Shown here: one piece after another, positions 1 to 8,806 of the stretch
Numbering within the stretch: position 1 is the stretch's first letter
How the letters are laid out: each line of letters starts with the position of its first letter
From: Crossiella sp. S99.2
GTDB lineage: Bacteria; Actinomycetota; Actinomycetes; Mycobacteriales; Pseudonocardiaceae
Assembly: GCF_023094165.1 (NCBI RefSeq)
Contig: NZ_JALMDK010000018.1
Coordinates: 124,001-188,000, forward strand
Length of the DNA stretch: 64,000 nt
Direction: 5' to 3'
Program-made: the position numbers and the translations under genes
Notes under the pieces: generated by a model
What the model was told of the DNA's origin: nothing
Databases searched by the model: none
What the model saw: the letters and a program-made list of their open reading frames with translations, nothing else

Positions 1-65
1 ATTCCAGCGCCACCACGGCGGCCAGGGCCGCGGCCGCCGCCCTGCTCACCGCCGCTGTCGCCTGA
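1..65 (+). CDS. C-terminal end of an unidentified protein (partial)
   Basis: The third forward frame is open from the left edge and ends at TGA 63-65. It encodes about 20 residues that are almost all Ala, Thr, Leu and Val. Nothing in this tail identifies a family. The gene begins outside the window, and the call rests only on an open frame with good third-position GC. Confidence 0.35.
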   Translation, partial: SSATTAARAAAAALLTAAVA

Positions 66-105
66 TTCGCCTGCGCGCACAACGCCTGACCGCTACCCTC
101 TCGTG

Positions 106-1002
106 ATGATCGAGAAGAAGACCCGGTCCCGGCGGCGCCGGTGGTGGGTGCTGGGCCCGATCCTGGTGCTGCTGGTCCCGATCCTGCTCTACGCGCCGTT
201 CCTGGGCTGGGAGTACACCCGCCCACAGCCCGATCCCATTCCGGGCAGCGCCCAGGTGTCCACTTCGGCCGTGCCGTGGGTGGTGGTGATCGGCAACCCG
301 AAGACCTACGCCGACTCCCCCAGCAACAAGCTCTGCGTCGGCACCCTGGTCGCACCCAAGGCCGTGGTCACCGCCGCGCACTGCCTGGGCCAGGCCACCC
401 CGGCCGAGTTGACCATCACCGTCGGCCGGGACGACCTGCGTGGCACCGCGGGCCGGATCGTGCGGGTCGCCAACACCTGGCTGGATCCGGCCTACCCCAA
501 GGGAATCGCCGAGGAGTCCTTTCTCGGCGGCGCCTTCGGCAAGGTCGCACTGGCCCCCGCCGACATCGGCCTGATCACCCTGGCCGAACCCCTGGACACC
601 CCGGTGCTTCCGTTGGCCGATCCGGGCACCGGGCCGAAGGGCGGGGAAAGCGCCACCGTGTACGGCTGGCGCATGTCCCCCGCCGACGACCCCCTGCTGT
701 GGCAGGCCCCGACCGCGGTGGCCGAGGACGCCGAATGCGTGCGGCGGGCCGCGGACAGCGTCCGCTTCATGCCACCACGCTGGTGGGGCCTGCGCTACGA
801 CCCCGATTCCTACCTGTGCGTGGGCGCGGACCGGGCAATCCGGTTGCGCGCCACCGACAGCGGCTCCCCGGTCGTGGTCGGCGGCCGACTGGCCGGGGTG
901 GCCTCCTGGTCGGCCAGCGCCGCGCCGTCATCCCCGGACTACTACACCCGGGTGGCGAATTTCCAGCCCCAGCTGGCCACCCTCATCGCCGCGATCCGCT
1001 GA
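106..1002 (+). CDS. Membrane-anchored or secreted trypsin-like serine protease
   Basis: About 298 residues. An Arg-rich N-terminus (KKTRSRRRRWW) is followed by one hydrophobic segment at about residues 15-36, acting as a signal anchor or signal peptide, so the rest should be extracytoplasmic. The chymotrypsin-fold triad is visible: His in VVTAAHC, Asp in PADIGLITL and Ser in ATDSGSPVV. Paired cysteines fit disulfides. Substrate specificity cannot be read. A GTG at 103 could also start it; ATG 106 is preferred because a TACCCT -10-like box ends 6 bp upstream, as in several leaderless genes here. The gene stands alone and is followed by a short palindrome and a long repeat. Confidence 0.85.
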   Translation: MIEKKTRSRRRRWWVLGPILVLLVPILLYAPFLGWEYTRPQPDPIPGSAQVSTSAVPWVVVIGNPKTYADSPSNKLCVGTLVAPKAVVTAAHCLGQATPAELTITVGRDDLRGTAGRIVRVANTWLDPAYPKGIAEESFLGGAFGKVALAPADIGLITLAEPLDTPVLPLADPGTGPKGGESATVYGWRMSPADDPLLWQAPTAVAEDAECVRRAADSVRFMPPRWWGLRYDPDSYLCVGADRAIRLRATDSGSPVVVGGRLAGVASWSASAAPSSPDYYTRVANFQPQLATLIAAIR

Positions 1003-1015
1003 GTCCACAGTGGAC
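1003..1015. repeat. GTCCACAGTGGAC palindrome, intergenic copy
   Basis: Perfect 13-bp palindrome directly after the protease stop. Perfect copies with A or T in the centre also occur inside genes at 36044, 62220 and 63552, so this is a dispersed motif rather than a local terminator. Confidence 0.7.
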
Positions 1016-1052
1016 GGACACTAAGCAAGCGCCCAGAAGAACCCACCCGCCC

Positions 1053-1132
1053 CGTGTTGGCCGTTGTGGACGGTGTGTTGGCCGAATGGCGTACCGGTTC
1101 GGCCAAGACTACGTACAACAACGGCCAACACG
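1053..1132 (+). repeat. GGCCAA-family long intergenic palindrome, copy 1 (type I)
   Basis: Outer arms CGTGTTGGCCGTTGT (1053-1067) and its exact complement (1118-1132) enclose an inner pair, TTGGCCGA and TCGGCCAA, around GGCGTACC. It lies between the convergent protease and darcynin genes. The same architecture recurs at 11094 and 23086. Confidence 0.85.
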
Positions 1133-1167
1133 CCGGCGAGGTGTGGACCGGGCTTCTGGCCACTTGT

Positions 1168-1533
1168 TCAGACGGTGACGGTGGCGACGGGGTCCAGGCC
1201 GTTGTTCTTGGCGTAGGCGTTCTCCACCCCCAGCAGGATCTCCACGACCTCGAAGTAGTGATCCCAGAAAGGCGTGTCCCGCAAGGCTTCCACCAGCAGC
1301 TGGTACGCCTCGTGGTCCACGGCCTCCCAAGCCCAGATGTCAGTGACCCGTGCCGAGTAGAACTCGGTGTCGTAGAAGCGGGAACGCACGCCGCGCACCT
1401 TGTCGTTGACCGCGGGCAGGATCTCGGTGGTGAAGGCCGCCACTCGCTGCTCCACGGTCAGGTCGAGCCAGGCGCGGGTGGTCTTGACCAGCATGAAGGC
1501 GGTCAGGGTCGGTTCGAAGGTTTCGGTTGTCAT
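1168..1533 (-). CDS. Darcynin-family protein
   Basis: A 121-residue protein starting at ATG 1533 (MTTETFEPTLTAFMLV). It resembles the small darcynin family: a compact ferredoxin-like alpha/beta protein with several aromatic residues (FYDTEFYSARVTDIWAWE) and no signal peptide. The biochemical role of darcynins is not established. It is divergent from the LysR gene at 1609, the usual arrangement of a LysR target, so that regulator probably controls it. The family call is from recalled sequence resemblance, not a search. Confidence 0.7.
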   Translation of the reverse strand: MTTETFEPTLTAFMLVKTTRAWLDLTVEQRVAAFTTEILPAVNDKVRGVRSRFYDTEFYSARVTDIWAWEAVDHEAYQLLVEALRDTPFWDHYFEVVEILLGVENAYAKNNGLDPVATVTV

Positions 1534-1580
1534 GGCCACGACACTAGGAACTGCCCACCCCTGCGCGCCACGCAACTTTG

Positions 1581-1602
1581 GCAAGCCAGACTTGCGTATG
1601 AT
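1581..1602 (+). promoter_or_regulatory. LysR operator and leaderless -10 box
   Basis: Inverted repeat GCAAG-ccaga-CTTGC (1581-1595) abuts a TATGAT -10 box (1597-1602) that ends 6 bp before the LysR ATG at 1609, implying a leaderless transcript. The repeat sits in the 75-bp divergent region, so it could serve both the darcynin gene and autoregulation. Confidence 0.5.
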
Positions 1603-1608
1603 GCAATC

Positions 1609-2496
1609 ATGCCCGAGCAGCTCGACCTGAACCTGTTGCGTGTCTTCGACGCGCTGCTCCAGGACGGCAGTGTCACCGCGGCCGCCGAGCGGCTGCACCT
1701 GTCCGTGCCCGCGGCCAGCCGGGCGCTGGGCCGGTTGCGGCGGGCCATGGGCGATCCGATCCTGGTGCGGGCCGGCCGTGGGCTGGCGCCGACCCCGTTC
1801 GCACTGCGCACCGCGCCGCGGGTGCGCGCACTGCTGGACGAGGCGGCGGCGCTGATCAGCACCGACCGGGAGTTCACGGTCGCCGGACTGCGGCGCACCT
1901 TCACCATCCGCGTCAACGACGGCATTGCCGCGGCCCTGATCACCGCGGCCACCTCCGCCGTCGCGCCCGGGGTGACCCTGCGGTTCGTCGCCGAGGGCAC
2001 CGAGAGCGCCGAGGCGTTGCGGGACGGCTCGGTGGACCTGGACATCGGCGCGGGCGAGGTCACCACACCCGACCTGCGCGCCACCCCGCTCTACACCGAA
2101 CGCCTGGTCGGCATCGTGCGCGCGGACAGCCCGCTGGGCCGGGCCCGCAAGCCCACCCTGAAACAGCTGTGCCGGCACCCGCATGTCTCGGCCTCCCGCC
2201 GCGGCCGGGCCCGCGGCCCGCTCGACGAGGCGCTGACTTCCGTTGGCCTGCAACGACATGTCGCCGCGGTGGTGCCCACCTCCACGGCCGCCGCGCTCCT
2301 GGTCGCGGCCAGTGCGCACGTCGGCCTGGTGCCGCAACGGCTGGCCGAGCAGTACGCGCACACCCTCGGCCTGCGCTGGTTCCCCATCCCCGCGGACCTG
2401 CCGGAGGTCGAGGTGCGGCTGTGCTGGCACGCCCGGCTGGACGCCGACCCGGCCCAGCACTGGCTACGCGAGACGATCAAGGACGCGCTGCGCTGA
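1609..2496 (+). CDS. LysR-family transcriptional regulator
   Basis: 295 residues, the usual family length. The N-terminal winged HTH is clear (LLRVFDALLQDGSVTAAAERL, then SRALGRLRRAMGDPILVRAGRG); residues from about 90 form the periplasmic-binding-protein-like effector domain. It is divergent from the darcynin gene and its stop overlaps by 20 bp the stop of the convergent second LysR gene. The inducer is not evident. The ATG was chosen for the -10 box 6 bp upstream; longer readings upstream in this frame run antisense to the darcynin gene. Confidence 0.88.
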   Translation: MPEQLDLNLLRVFDALLQDGSVTAAAERLHLSVPAASRALGRLRRAMGDPILVRAGRGLAPTPFALRTAPRVRALLDEAAALISTDREFTVAGLRRTFTIRVNDGIAAALITAATSAVAPGVTLRFVAEGTESAEALRDGSVDLDIGAGEVTTPDLRATPLYTERLVGIVRADSPLGRARKPTLKQLCRHPHVSASRRGRARGPLDEALTSVGLQRHVAAVVPTSTAAALLVAASAHVGLVPQRLAEQYAHTLGLRWFPIPADLPEVEVRLCWHARLDADPAQHWLRETIKDALR

Positions 2497-3361
2497 ACTG
2501 CTCGATCGTGTGGTCGCGGAAACGTTGCGCGGCAACGGAAAGGTAGCTGTCCTGCCGCCAGGCCACACTGAGCACCCGGCGGCAGCCCGGATCGGTCACT
2601 TCCAGCCAGACCACGTTCGCGGGCAGGCCGATCCGGCGGCCGAAGGCAGGCACCAGCCCAATGCCGAACCCGGCGCCGATTAGGTGGAAGATCCCCTCGG
2701 GTTCCTCGCCCTCGCACACCACGTGCAGCTCCGCGCCCGCCTTGGCGAACAGCCGCTCGACCAGTGTGCGCTGCCAGTAGCCGGGCCGGGTGGTGATGAA
2801 CGGCTCGCCGCTCAGCTCGGCCACGCCGATCCGCCCACGGCCGGCCAACCGGTGTCCGGCAGGCACGCACAGCAGCACCGGTTCATCGAGCAGAACCTGG
2901 GTGCGGATGTCCTTGCCGGGCAAGGGTTGCGACCCGAAACACAGATCGGCCTCGCCGGTGCGCAGCTGATCGGCCATGCCCGCGGCCGAGGACTGGAACA
3001 GCCGCACGTCCACCAGCGGGTGCCCGGCGACGAAGGTCCGCAGCACCTCGGTCAGCGGCAGCAGGGTTTCGGTGGCCACCGCGACGATGCCGCGGTCCAG
3101 CCCGGCCGCGTCGGCGAGTTCCTGCCGGGCGTCGTCCAGCTCGGCCAGCACCCGGTCGACCCGGCGCAGGAACGTGCTGCCGAAGCGGTTGAGCCGGATC
3201 CGGCGGCCGTGCCGGTCGAACAGCGGCACGCCGAGTTCCTGCTCCAGCCGGGCCAGGGTCCGGCTCAGCGAGGGCTGCGCGATCCGCAGCTGCTCGGCGG
3301 CCCGGCCGACGTGCTCCAGCCGGGCGAGGGTCTGGAAGTAGCGGAGTGCCAGAAGATCCAC
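2477..3361 (-). CDS. LysR-family transcriptional regulator
   Basis: 294 residues starting at GTG 3361 (MDLLALRYFQTLARLEHVG), preceded by GAGG at suitable spacing. The HTH (AAEQLRIAQPSLSRTLARLEQELGVPLFDR) is typical, followed by a substrate-binding domain. It reads away from the membrane-protein and multicopper-oxidase operon at 3442, and the 80-bp region between contains a perfect inverted repeat, so control of that operon is the simplest inference. The effector is unknown. Confidence 0.9.
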   Translation of the reverse strand: MDLLALRYFQTLARLEHVGRAAEQLRIAQPSLSRTLARLEQELGVPLFDRHGRRIRLNRFGSTFLRRVDRVLAELDDARQELADAAGLDRGIVAVATETLLPLTEVLRTFVAGHPLVDVRLFQSSAAGMADQLRTGEADLCFGSQPLPGKDIRTQVLLDEPVLLCVPAGHRLAGRGRIGVAELSGEPFITTRPGYWQRTLVERLFAKAGAELHVVCEGEEPEGIFHLIGAGFGIGLVPAFGRRIGLPANVVWLEVTDPGCRRVLSVAWRQDSYLSVAAQRFRDHTIEQFSAARP

Positions 3362-3377
3362 TGCTGATGCCTCGCCT

Positions 3378-3434
3378 GTTATGAACAGATAACCGATCTT
3401 GTCTTGGACAGCATAAGGCGGCCGATCCTAGGTT
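3378..3434 (+). promoter_or_regulatory. Putative LysR box and promoter of the multicopper oxidase operon
   Basis: GTTAT-gaacag-ATAAC (3378-3393) is a perfect inverted repeat of LysR-box type. Downstream, TTGGAC (3404-3409) and TAGGTT (3429-3434) are spaced 19 bp, with the -10 ending 7 bp before the GTG at 3442. Confidence 0.5.
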
Positions 3435-3441
3435 CGGTCCC

Positions 3442-3846
3442 GTGACCACAACCGTGACAACGCCGCCCCGCCGGGCGACCGGAACGCTGCTGGTGTGCCG
3501 GGTGCTGGTGAGCGCGCACACCGTCGCGATCATCGGCCAGCCGGTGTTCGCCGGCGGCTATCTGGCCGGGGACTTCGACATGCTCTGGCTGCACCGGTGG
3601 GGCGCGGACACGGTGTCCTACCTGGGTTACGCGCAACTGCTGGCCGCGCTGGTGCTCTGGCTGACCCGCGGGCCGCGCTGGCTGTTCTGGGTCAGCCTGC
3701 TCATCGCCGCCGGGGAGACCGGGCAGTACTTCGCCGGCCTGGCAGGCGCCCTGGACCTGCACCTGCCGCTGGGCGTCGCCCTGGTCACCGCGATGGCGCT
3801 GACCACGATCGCCGTGTGGCGCCCGGACATCCGGGCCACCCGATGA
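3442..3846 (+). CDS. Small four-helix integral membrane protein
   Basis: 134 residues, with four predicted transmembrane segments at about residues 15-35, 52-75, 79-99 and 101-123, joined by short loops. No catalytic motif is seen, and I do not recognise a named family. Its stop overlaps the start of the multicopper oxidase gene (ATGA), so the two are translationally coupled and probably act together at the membrane. One possibility is that it supports electron or copper handling for the exported oxidase; that is inference from context only. Confidence 0.75.
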   Translation: MTTTVTTPPRRATGTLLVCRVLVSAHTVAIIGQPVFAGGYLAGDFDMLWLHRWGADTVSYLGYAQLLAALVLWLTRGPRWLFWVSLLIAAGETGQYFAGLAGALDLHLPLGVALVTAMALTTIAVWRPDIRATR

Positions 3847-5408
3847 GCGGGCGGCTCCCCCGGCGCACGTTCCTGGGCCTGGCCGGTGGCGCGGGCGCGC
3901 TGCTCACCGCCGGGCTGATCGGGCCGAGGCTGCTGCGCGCGGACGCACCCGGCACGGGTGAGGTGTTGCACAGCCGGATTCCGCTGCCGGAGCCATTCCA
4001 GGTCCCACTCCCGATCCCGCGCGTGCTCAGTCCACAAAGGACAGCAGAGGCCGATCACCACACCATCACCCAGCGCGCGGCCACCGCCGAGATCCTGCCG
4101 GGCGTGCGGACCCCGATCTGGGGCTACGACGGGACTTTCCCCGGCCCGACCATCGAATCCCGCCGGAACCGGACCACGATTGTGCACCACCGCAACGAAC
4201 TTCCCGTGCCCACCGTGGTCCACCTGCACGGCGGGCACACCCCCGCCGACTTCGACGGCTACCCCACCGATCTGGTGCTGCCGGTCACCGGCTGGTCCGG
4301 CGGGCACGGCCACCACATGGTCGACGCCCGAGCCCGGGTCACGCACGGCTCCCGCGACTACGTTTTCCCGCTGCGCCAACGGGCCGCGACGCTCTGGTAC
4401 CACGACCACCGGATGGATTTCACCGGTCCCGCGGTGTACCGGGGCCTGGCCGGTTTCCACCTGGTCCGCGACGAGGAGGAGGACGCCCTCGGCCTGCCGG
4501 CCGGCGAGCGTGAACTGCCGCTGCTGATCGCCGATCGCGCCTTCGACGAGCACGGCGCGTTCGCCTATCCGTCCCTGGATCCGAGCCTGCGCAGCGTGCC
4601 CGGCGTCGAACCCGAGTACGTGGAGGGCGTGTTCGGCGACGTCATCCTGGTCAACGGCGCGCCATGGCCGGTGCACGAGGTGACCGCGACCCGCCACCGG
4701 CTGCGCCTGCTCAACGGCTCCAACGCCCGCCGCTACGACCTGGCTCTGGACCCACCCCCACCCGGCGGCGCGGGCTTCGTCCAGATCGGCAGCGATCAAG
4801 GACTCCTCGACGCGCCCCGCGCACACGACCACCTCCCGATCGCCCCGGCCGAACGCTACGACGTCATCGTGGACTTCGGCCGCTACCCGGTCGGCGCCCA
4901 GGTCACCCTGGTGAACCGCCTCGGCGCCGGCTCGACCGCGCTGATCATGCGTTTCGTGGTCACCCGAACCGCGCCGGAGGACAGCCGGATCCCGCCACGG
5001 CTCAGCGAAATCGCCCCGCTGCACCGGTCCCAGGCCGTCGCCATCCGCGATTTCTCCTTCACCGCGGGCCAGATCCACGGCAGGACCGGCTGGGTGATCG
5101 GCGGCGAACCCTTTGCGCCGGACCGGATGTCCGCCCGGCCGCGCCTCGGCGACGTGGAGATCTGGCGGTTCGTCGCCGATGTGCACCACCCGGTGCACCT
5201 GCACCTGGTCGGCTTCCAGATCCTCTCGCGCGGCAGCGGCCCGCCGGGGCCCTTCGACGGCGGCCTCAAGGACACCGTGGACCTGAGCCCCGGCCAGGCG
5301 GTGGAGGTGATCACCCGGTTCGAGGGTTATCGCGGGCGCTATGTCTTCCACTGCCACAACGCCGAACACGAGGACATGGCCATGATGGCCAACTTCGAGG
5401 TCCTCTAG
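3843..5408 (+). CDS. Tat-exported multicopper oxidase
   Basis: 521 residues. The N-terminus carries a twin-arginine signal (LPRRTFLGLAGGAGALL), so the folded, copper-loaded enzyme is exported. Copper motifs are complete: HLHGG near residue 127, WYHDH near 185, HPVHLH near 449 and HCHNAEHEDMAM near 503, supplying type 1 and the type 2/3 trinuclear centre. This is a three-cupredoxin laccase/bilirubin-oxidase-like enzyme coupling substrate oxidation to O2 reduction; the Met-rich insert of CueO is absent. It is the second gene of an operon with the membrane protein. Its TAG stop is shared, as the palindrome CTAG, with the convergent methyltransferase. Confidence 0.92.
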   Translation: MSGRLPRRTFLGLAGGAGALLTAGLIGPRLLRADAPGTGEVLHSRIPLPEPFQVPLPIPRVLSPQRTAEADHHTITQRAATAEILPGVRTPIWGYDGTFPGPTIESRRNRTTIVHHRNELPVPTVVHLHGGHTPADFDGYPTDLVLPVTGWSGGHGHHMVDARARVTHGSRDYVFPLRQRAATLWYHDHRMDFTGPAVYRGLAGFHLVRDEEEDALGLPAGERELPLLIADRAFDEHGAFAYPSLDPSLRSVPGVEPEYVEGVFGDVILVNGAPWPVHEVTATRHRLRLLNGSNARRYDLALDPPPPGGAGFVQIGSDQGLLDAPRAHDHLPIAPAERYDVIVDFGRYPVGAQVTLVNRLGAGSTALIMRFVVTRTAPEDSRIPPRLSEIAPLHRSQAVAIRDFSFTAGQIHGRTGWVIGGEPFAPDRMSARPRLGDVEIWRFVADVHHPVHLHLVGFQILSRGSGPPGPFDGGLKDTVDLSPGQAVEVITRFEGYRGRYVFHCHNAEHEDMAMMANFEVL

Positions 5409-6214
5409 CCAGGCAGCTCACCGGTGATCAGCAGGAACGGCGCGCGGTCACGTTCGGCGGTCCAGCTGCGCGAGCGCACCAGCCCCGGATCGGCCACCCC
5501 CGCCGCGTCCGCCAGCCGAGGCGTGCGCCGGGAGATGACCCGGAAACCCGCGCCGGTCAACAGATCCTGGTAGGTCGACTCCGGCCAGTGCACGTCCACG
5601 GTGCCGACCCAGCTGCCGTCGGTGCGGCGCACCTGGACCGGCAACGGCTCGCCAGCCGCGTAACTGTGGCCGGGCACGCCGCGACGGAATCCGCTGAACT
5701 CGCCGTTGGCCTGCGCCGGATTCGGGCCGAGCACGGTGAACCGCCCACCGGGCCGCAGCACCCGGCGGACCTCGGCGACCATCCGCTGCAGCCGGTCGAG
5801 TTCGGGCACGCAGATGAACATGAAGCAGGACATCGCCGCGTCCACCGAGTCATCCGGCAACGGCAGCAGATCGGCCACCGTGAGCCGGTAGTCGATCCGC
5901 GGATGGGGCTGCCGGGCAGCGATCTCCAGCATGGCCGCGGAGTAGTCCGTGGCCACCACCGAGACGCCGTGCCGGTCGGCGAACCACCTGGTCACCGTGC
6001 CCGGCCCGCAGCCAAGGTCCAGCAACCGGTTCCCGGCCCGCAGGCCGAGTTCGCCGGGCACGAACGGGTAGCCGAGCAGCCAGCACGCCCCGTCGTCCCA
6101 GGTGTCGTAGTCCTCGGCGAGGTCCTGGGTCGCCCAGCTCTGCGCGGCGTGGGTCACAAGGAGGTCAGGGCGGTAGTCACGGTGGTGATTCCCTTCGCGG
6201 ACAATGTTGACCAC
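5405..6214 (-). CDS. Class I SAM-dependent methyltransferase
   Basis: 269 residues from GTG 6214. The SAM-binding glycine motif LLDLGCGPGTVTRWF lies near residue 66, with the acidic strand-2 residue in VVATDYSAAML and the post-III motif LRPGGRFTVLGP. The fold is of the UbiE/Methyltransf_11 group; the substrate is not readable. It is convergent with the multicopper oxidase (stops overlap) and lies downstream of the sulfite-oxidase-like gene, separated by a hairpin, so it may be transcribed on its own. Confidence 0.85.
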   Translation of the reverse strand: MVNIVREGNHHRDYRPDLLVTHAAQSWATQDLAEDYDTWDDGACWLLGYPFVPGELGLRAGNRLLDLGCGPGTVTRWFADRHGVSVVATDYSAAMLEIAARQPHPRIDYRLTVADLLPLPDDSVDAAMSCFMFICVPELDRLQRMVAEVRRVLRPGGRFTVLGPNPAQANGEFSGFRRGVPGHSYAAGEPLPVQVRRTDGSWVGTVDVHWPESTYQDLLTGAGFRVISRRTPRLADAAGVADPGLVRSRSWTAERDRAPFLLITGELPG

Positions 6215-6229
6215 TCACCGTGGCATCGA

Positions 6230-6256
6230 TGATCGGCTCAGCGGTACAGCCGATCA
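6230..6256 (-). terminator. Hairpin after the sulfite oxidase gene
   Basis: Arms TGATCGGCT and AGCCGATCA (9 bp) with a 9-nt loop, located 27 bp after the stop of the minus-strand sulfite-oxidase-like gene and before the methyltransferase start. There is no T-run, as is common in actinomycete terminators. Confidence 0.5.
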
Positions 6257-6283
6257 GTGAAATCCGGGATCCACGAGCGGGTT

Positions 6284-7531
6284 TCAGCCGACCGTCACGG
6301 GGTGCCGCACCACCGCGCCGAACAGGTAGCCGAACCGGTTGAACGGCACCTCCCGGGGCTGGGTCGCGCCGGTGCTGTCGGTGGCCTCGGCCAGCAGTGT
6401 GTACGGGCCCGGCCGCTCCGGCCGCCAGGCGAAGGTCCACGGCAGCCACGCCTGGTCCCGGCTCAGTCGACGGGGATGCGCGGGTCGCCAGCTCGCGCCG
6501 CCGTCGGTGCTGATCCGGACCCCGCGCACCCGCCCGGCGCCCGACCAGGAACGCCCGGTCAGCAGGTGCGTCCGCCCCACGGCCAGCCGGGCCTCGCGCG
6601 GCAGCTCGAAGGCGCTCTTGGTGACCTGGTTGGTCAGCGGCGCGCTGCCCTCCTCCGGGTAGCTCGGGCCGAACAGGCGGTAGAACTGGGTGTTCCACGG
6701 CGAGAACAGCGGCCGGTCCGCCACCTCGATCTCGCCCACCCACTTGATGCTGGAGATCCCGGTCCAGTTCGGCACGATCAGCCGCACCGGGAATCCGTGG
6801 TCGGGCGGCAGCGGTTCGCCGTTCATCTCATACGCGAGCAGGGTGTCCTGCAACGCCTTGGCCACCGGCAGCGGTCGGCGCACCCGGCCCAGGTTGACTG
6901 GCCCTTCCACGAACTCCGGGTCCAGGCCGCTGGGCAGCACGTCCACCGCGGCCCCGGTCAGTCCGGCCCGTTCCAGCACCGTGGCCAGCCGCACGCCGCG
7001 CCAGCGGGCCACGCCGACACCGCCCAGCGTCCACGGGGTGCCGGGGGCGGGGGTGCCCTGCTGGGAGCCGTAGAAGCTACGGCCGTTGCCCGCGCACTCG
7101 ACGAAGGCGGTGCTCGACTCGGCGGGCATCCCGAGCAGGTCCTCGTAGCTGAACTCGACCGGCCGGTCCCGGCCCGGCGCGCCGTGCAGGCCGGTGCCGA
7201 ACAGCCGGAGCCGCCAGCTGCGCGCGTCGATCAGCGGGGTGCTGGTGTGGTTGCGCACGAAGAACCGGTCGGTGGGCACCAGGTGGCCCTGACCCCTCAT
7301 GGCCTCCCAGCGCATCTCGGCATTGGTGCCGTGCGGGATGAACAGCTCGGGCGGCAACGGCTTGACGATGGTGACCCGGCGCTCGGCCGCGGCGGCCAGG
7401 GGGCCGGCGGGCGCGGACAACGCCGCGGCGGCACCCAGGCCGGCGGTCAGCCGGAGCAGTCCGCGGCGGGACAGACCCGCCAGCCGCTGCCGGTCGTAGG
7501 CCGTCTCGTCCGTCAGGTCGCGATAGGACAT
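6284..7531 (-). CDS. Tat-exported molybdopterin sulfite-oxidase-family enzyme
   Basis: 415 residues. The Tat signal (SRRGLLRLTAGLGAAAALSA) indicates export after cofactor insertion. The molybdopterin domain contains the Mo-ligating Cys in VECAGNGRS, and a C-terminal Ig-like dimerisation domain begins near residue 290 (VRGVRISTDGGASWRPA). No heme b5 domain is present, as in bacterial SorA/SorT-like enzymes. The physiological substrate could be sulfite or an oxidised side chain. It is divergent from cobF across about 130 bp. Confidence 0.88.
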   Translation of the reverse strand: MSYRDLTDETAYDRQRLAGLSRRGLLRLTAGLGAAAALSAPAGPLAAAAERRVTIVKPLPPELFIPHGTNAEMRWEAMRGQGHLVPTDRFFVRNHTSTPLIDARSWRLRLFGTGLHGAPGRDRPVEFSYEDLLGMPAESSTAFVECAGNGRSFYGSQQGTPAPGTPWTLGGVGVARWRGVRLATVLERAGLTGAAVDVLPSGLDPEFVEGPVNLGRVRRPLPVAKALQDTLLAYEMNGEPLPPDHGFPVRLIVPNWTGISSIKWVGEIEVADRPLFSPWNTQFYRLFGPSYPEEGSAPLTNQVTKSAFELPREARLAVGRTHLLTGRSWSGAGRVRGVRISTDGGASWRPAHPRRLSRDQAWLPWTFAWRPERPGPYTLLAEATDSTGATQPREVPFNRFGYLFGAVVRHPVTVG

Positions 7532-7664
7532 TGGCCCAGTATTGGCTGGTCCGGGGCCTGAAAAGGGTAGTTGCCTCCAGGGCTACCCGATCGAGCCGAC
7601 TCCGGGGAGAAGTGCGAGATCCGTCGTGGCGCACAATCGGTGCACTGTGACGGCGAGGAACGGG

Positions 7665-8441
7665 GTGCGGGTGCGGCGGGTGGTCGAGGTGGTCGGCATC
7701 GGGGCGGGCGATCCCGGGCAGATCACGGTGGAGGCGGTGGACGCGCTGCGGCGCGCCGATGTGGTGTTCTTCCTGGACAAGGCCGGGCAGGCGCGCGAAC
7801 TCTCGGACCTGCGCCAGGTCATCCTGGACACGCACGTGCCCGGCGGCGGGTACCGGGTGGCGCGGGTGGACGATCCGCAACGGCGGCGCGACGAGGACGG
7901 CTACGTCGAAGCGGTGGCGGACTGGCGGGCCCGGCGGATCGAGCTGTGCGCCCGGATGATCGCCGAGCACCTGGGTCCGGAGCAGACCGGGGCGTTCCTG
8001 GTCTGGGGCGATCCCGCGCTCTACGACAGCATTATCGCGGTGGTCGAGGGGGTGCTGGCCCACGGCGCGGACTTCGAAGTGCGGGTGCGGCCCGGCATCA
8101 GCAGCCTGTCCGCGCTGGCCGCCCGGCACCGGATCACCTTCAACCAGATCGCCGGTGCGGTGCAGATCACCACCGGACGTCGACTGGCCGACGGCTGGCC
8201 CGAGGGCGTCGACGACGTGCTGGTGATGCTGGACGCGCACAACACCTTCCTGAAACACCTGGACGAACCGGGCGCGACCATCCACTGGGGCGCCTACGTG
8301 GGCACCGCGGACGAGATCCTGATCGCCGGTCCGCTGGCCGAGGTCGCTGAACAGATCGTGGCCAGCAGGCAACGCGCCCGCGACGCCAAGGGTTGGATCA
8401 TGGACAGCTATCTGCTGCGCCGTTCTGCCGGTGGGTCCTAA
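7665..8441 (+). CDS. cobF: Precorrin-6A synthase (deacetylating), CobF
   Basis: About 258 residues of the tetrapyrrole methylase fold: N-terminal VVGIGAGDPGQITVEAVDAL, central FLVWGDPALYDS and the SAM loop VRPGISSLSALAA. In the aerobic cobalamin pathway CobF methylates C-1 of precorrin-5 with loss of acetate. GTG 7665 is preferred because GAGGA lies about 7 bp upstream; GTG at 7647 or 7671 are in-frame alternatives. No other cob gene is adjacent. The next element downstream is a B12 riboswitch, a thematic pairing. Confidence 0.88.
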   Translation: MRVRRVVEVVGIGAGDPGQITVEAVDALRRADVVFFLDKAGQARELSDLRQVILDTHVPGGGYRVARVDDPQRRRDEDGYVEAVADWRARRIELCARMIAEHLGPEQTGAFLVWGDPALYDSIIAVVEGVLAHGADFEVRVRPGISSLSALAARHRITFNQIAGAVQITTGRRLADGWPEGVDDVLVMLDAHNTFLKHLDEPGATIHWGAYVGTADEILIAGPLAEVAEQIVASRQRARDAKGWIMDSYLLRRSAGGS

Positions 8442-8489
8442 GGAAAATCCCAGATCCTGAGCGTTGCTCCCGCGGTGCGCTACGCTCGC

Positions 8490-8700
8490 GGGGCTGGTGG
8501 TTCGCCCGGCCGTGGAACGGCTTGGCGAGGCAAGAGGGAACCCGGTGCGAATCCGGGACTGCCCCGCAGCGGTGAACGGGAACGAAAGCCGTCATCAAGC
8601 ACTGCGCGCGAGCGTGGGAAGCGACGGCCGGTAGGAGCGAGCACGGCGCCCGTGAGTCCGAAGACCTGCCACTGGTCCGTGAGCCCGCCGGGTTCGCGGT
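8490..8700 (+). ncRNA. Cobalamin riboswitch controlling metE
   Basis: The leader shows conserved adenosylcobalamin-aptamer elements in order: GGTGCGAATCCGGGACTG, the B12 box GCCCCGCAGCGGTGA (8561-8575) and the 3' segment GAGTCCGAAGACCTGCC (8654-8670). About 100 nt separate the aptamer from the metE ribosome site, room for an expression platform. The known logic is that coenzyme B12 binding shuts off the B12-independent methionine synthase when the B12-dependent enzyme can work. The flanks 8442-8489 and 8701-8800 hold no other gene. Confidence 0.93.
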
Positions 8701-8806
8701 GGTCCGGAAGCCTCTCGGGTGGGCTTGTGCGGACGCGGCTTCGTGCCGCCCGCCGGCGTGCCCTGGGATCAATCCGGACTCCTGCACGCTCGCGAGGAGA
8801 GAGCTT

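Noticed and set aside
1054..1608. N-terminal extension of the LysR regulator
   Set aside because: The open frame runs antisense through the darcynin gene and the repeat; the HTH begins normally at 1609.
3627..5369. 580-codon open frame opposite the multicopper oxidase
   Set aside because: It has no recognisable domain and mirrors a well-supported gene; long antisense frames are normal at this GC content.
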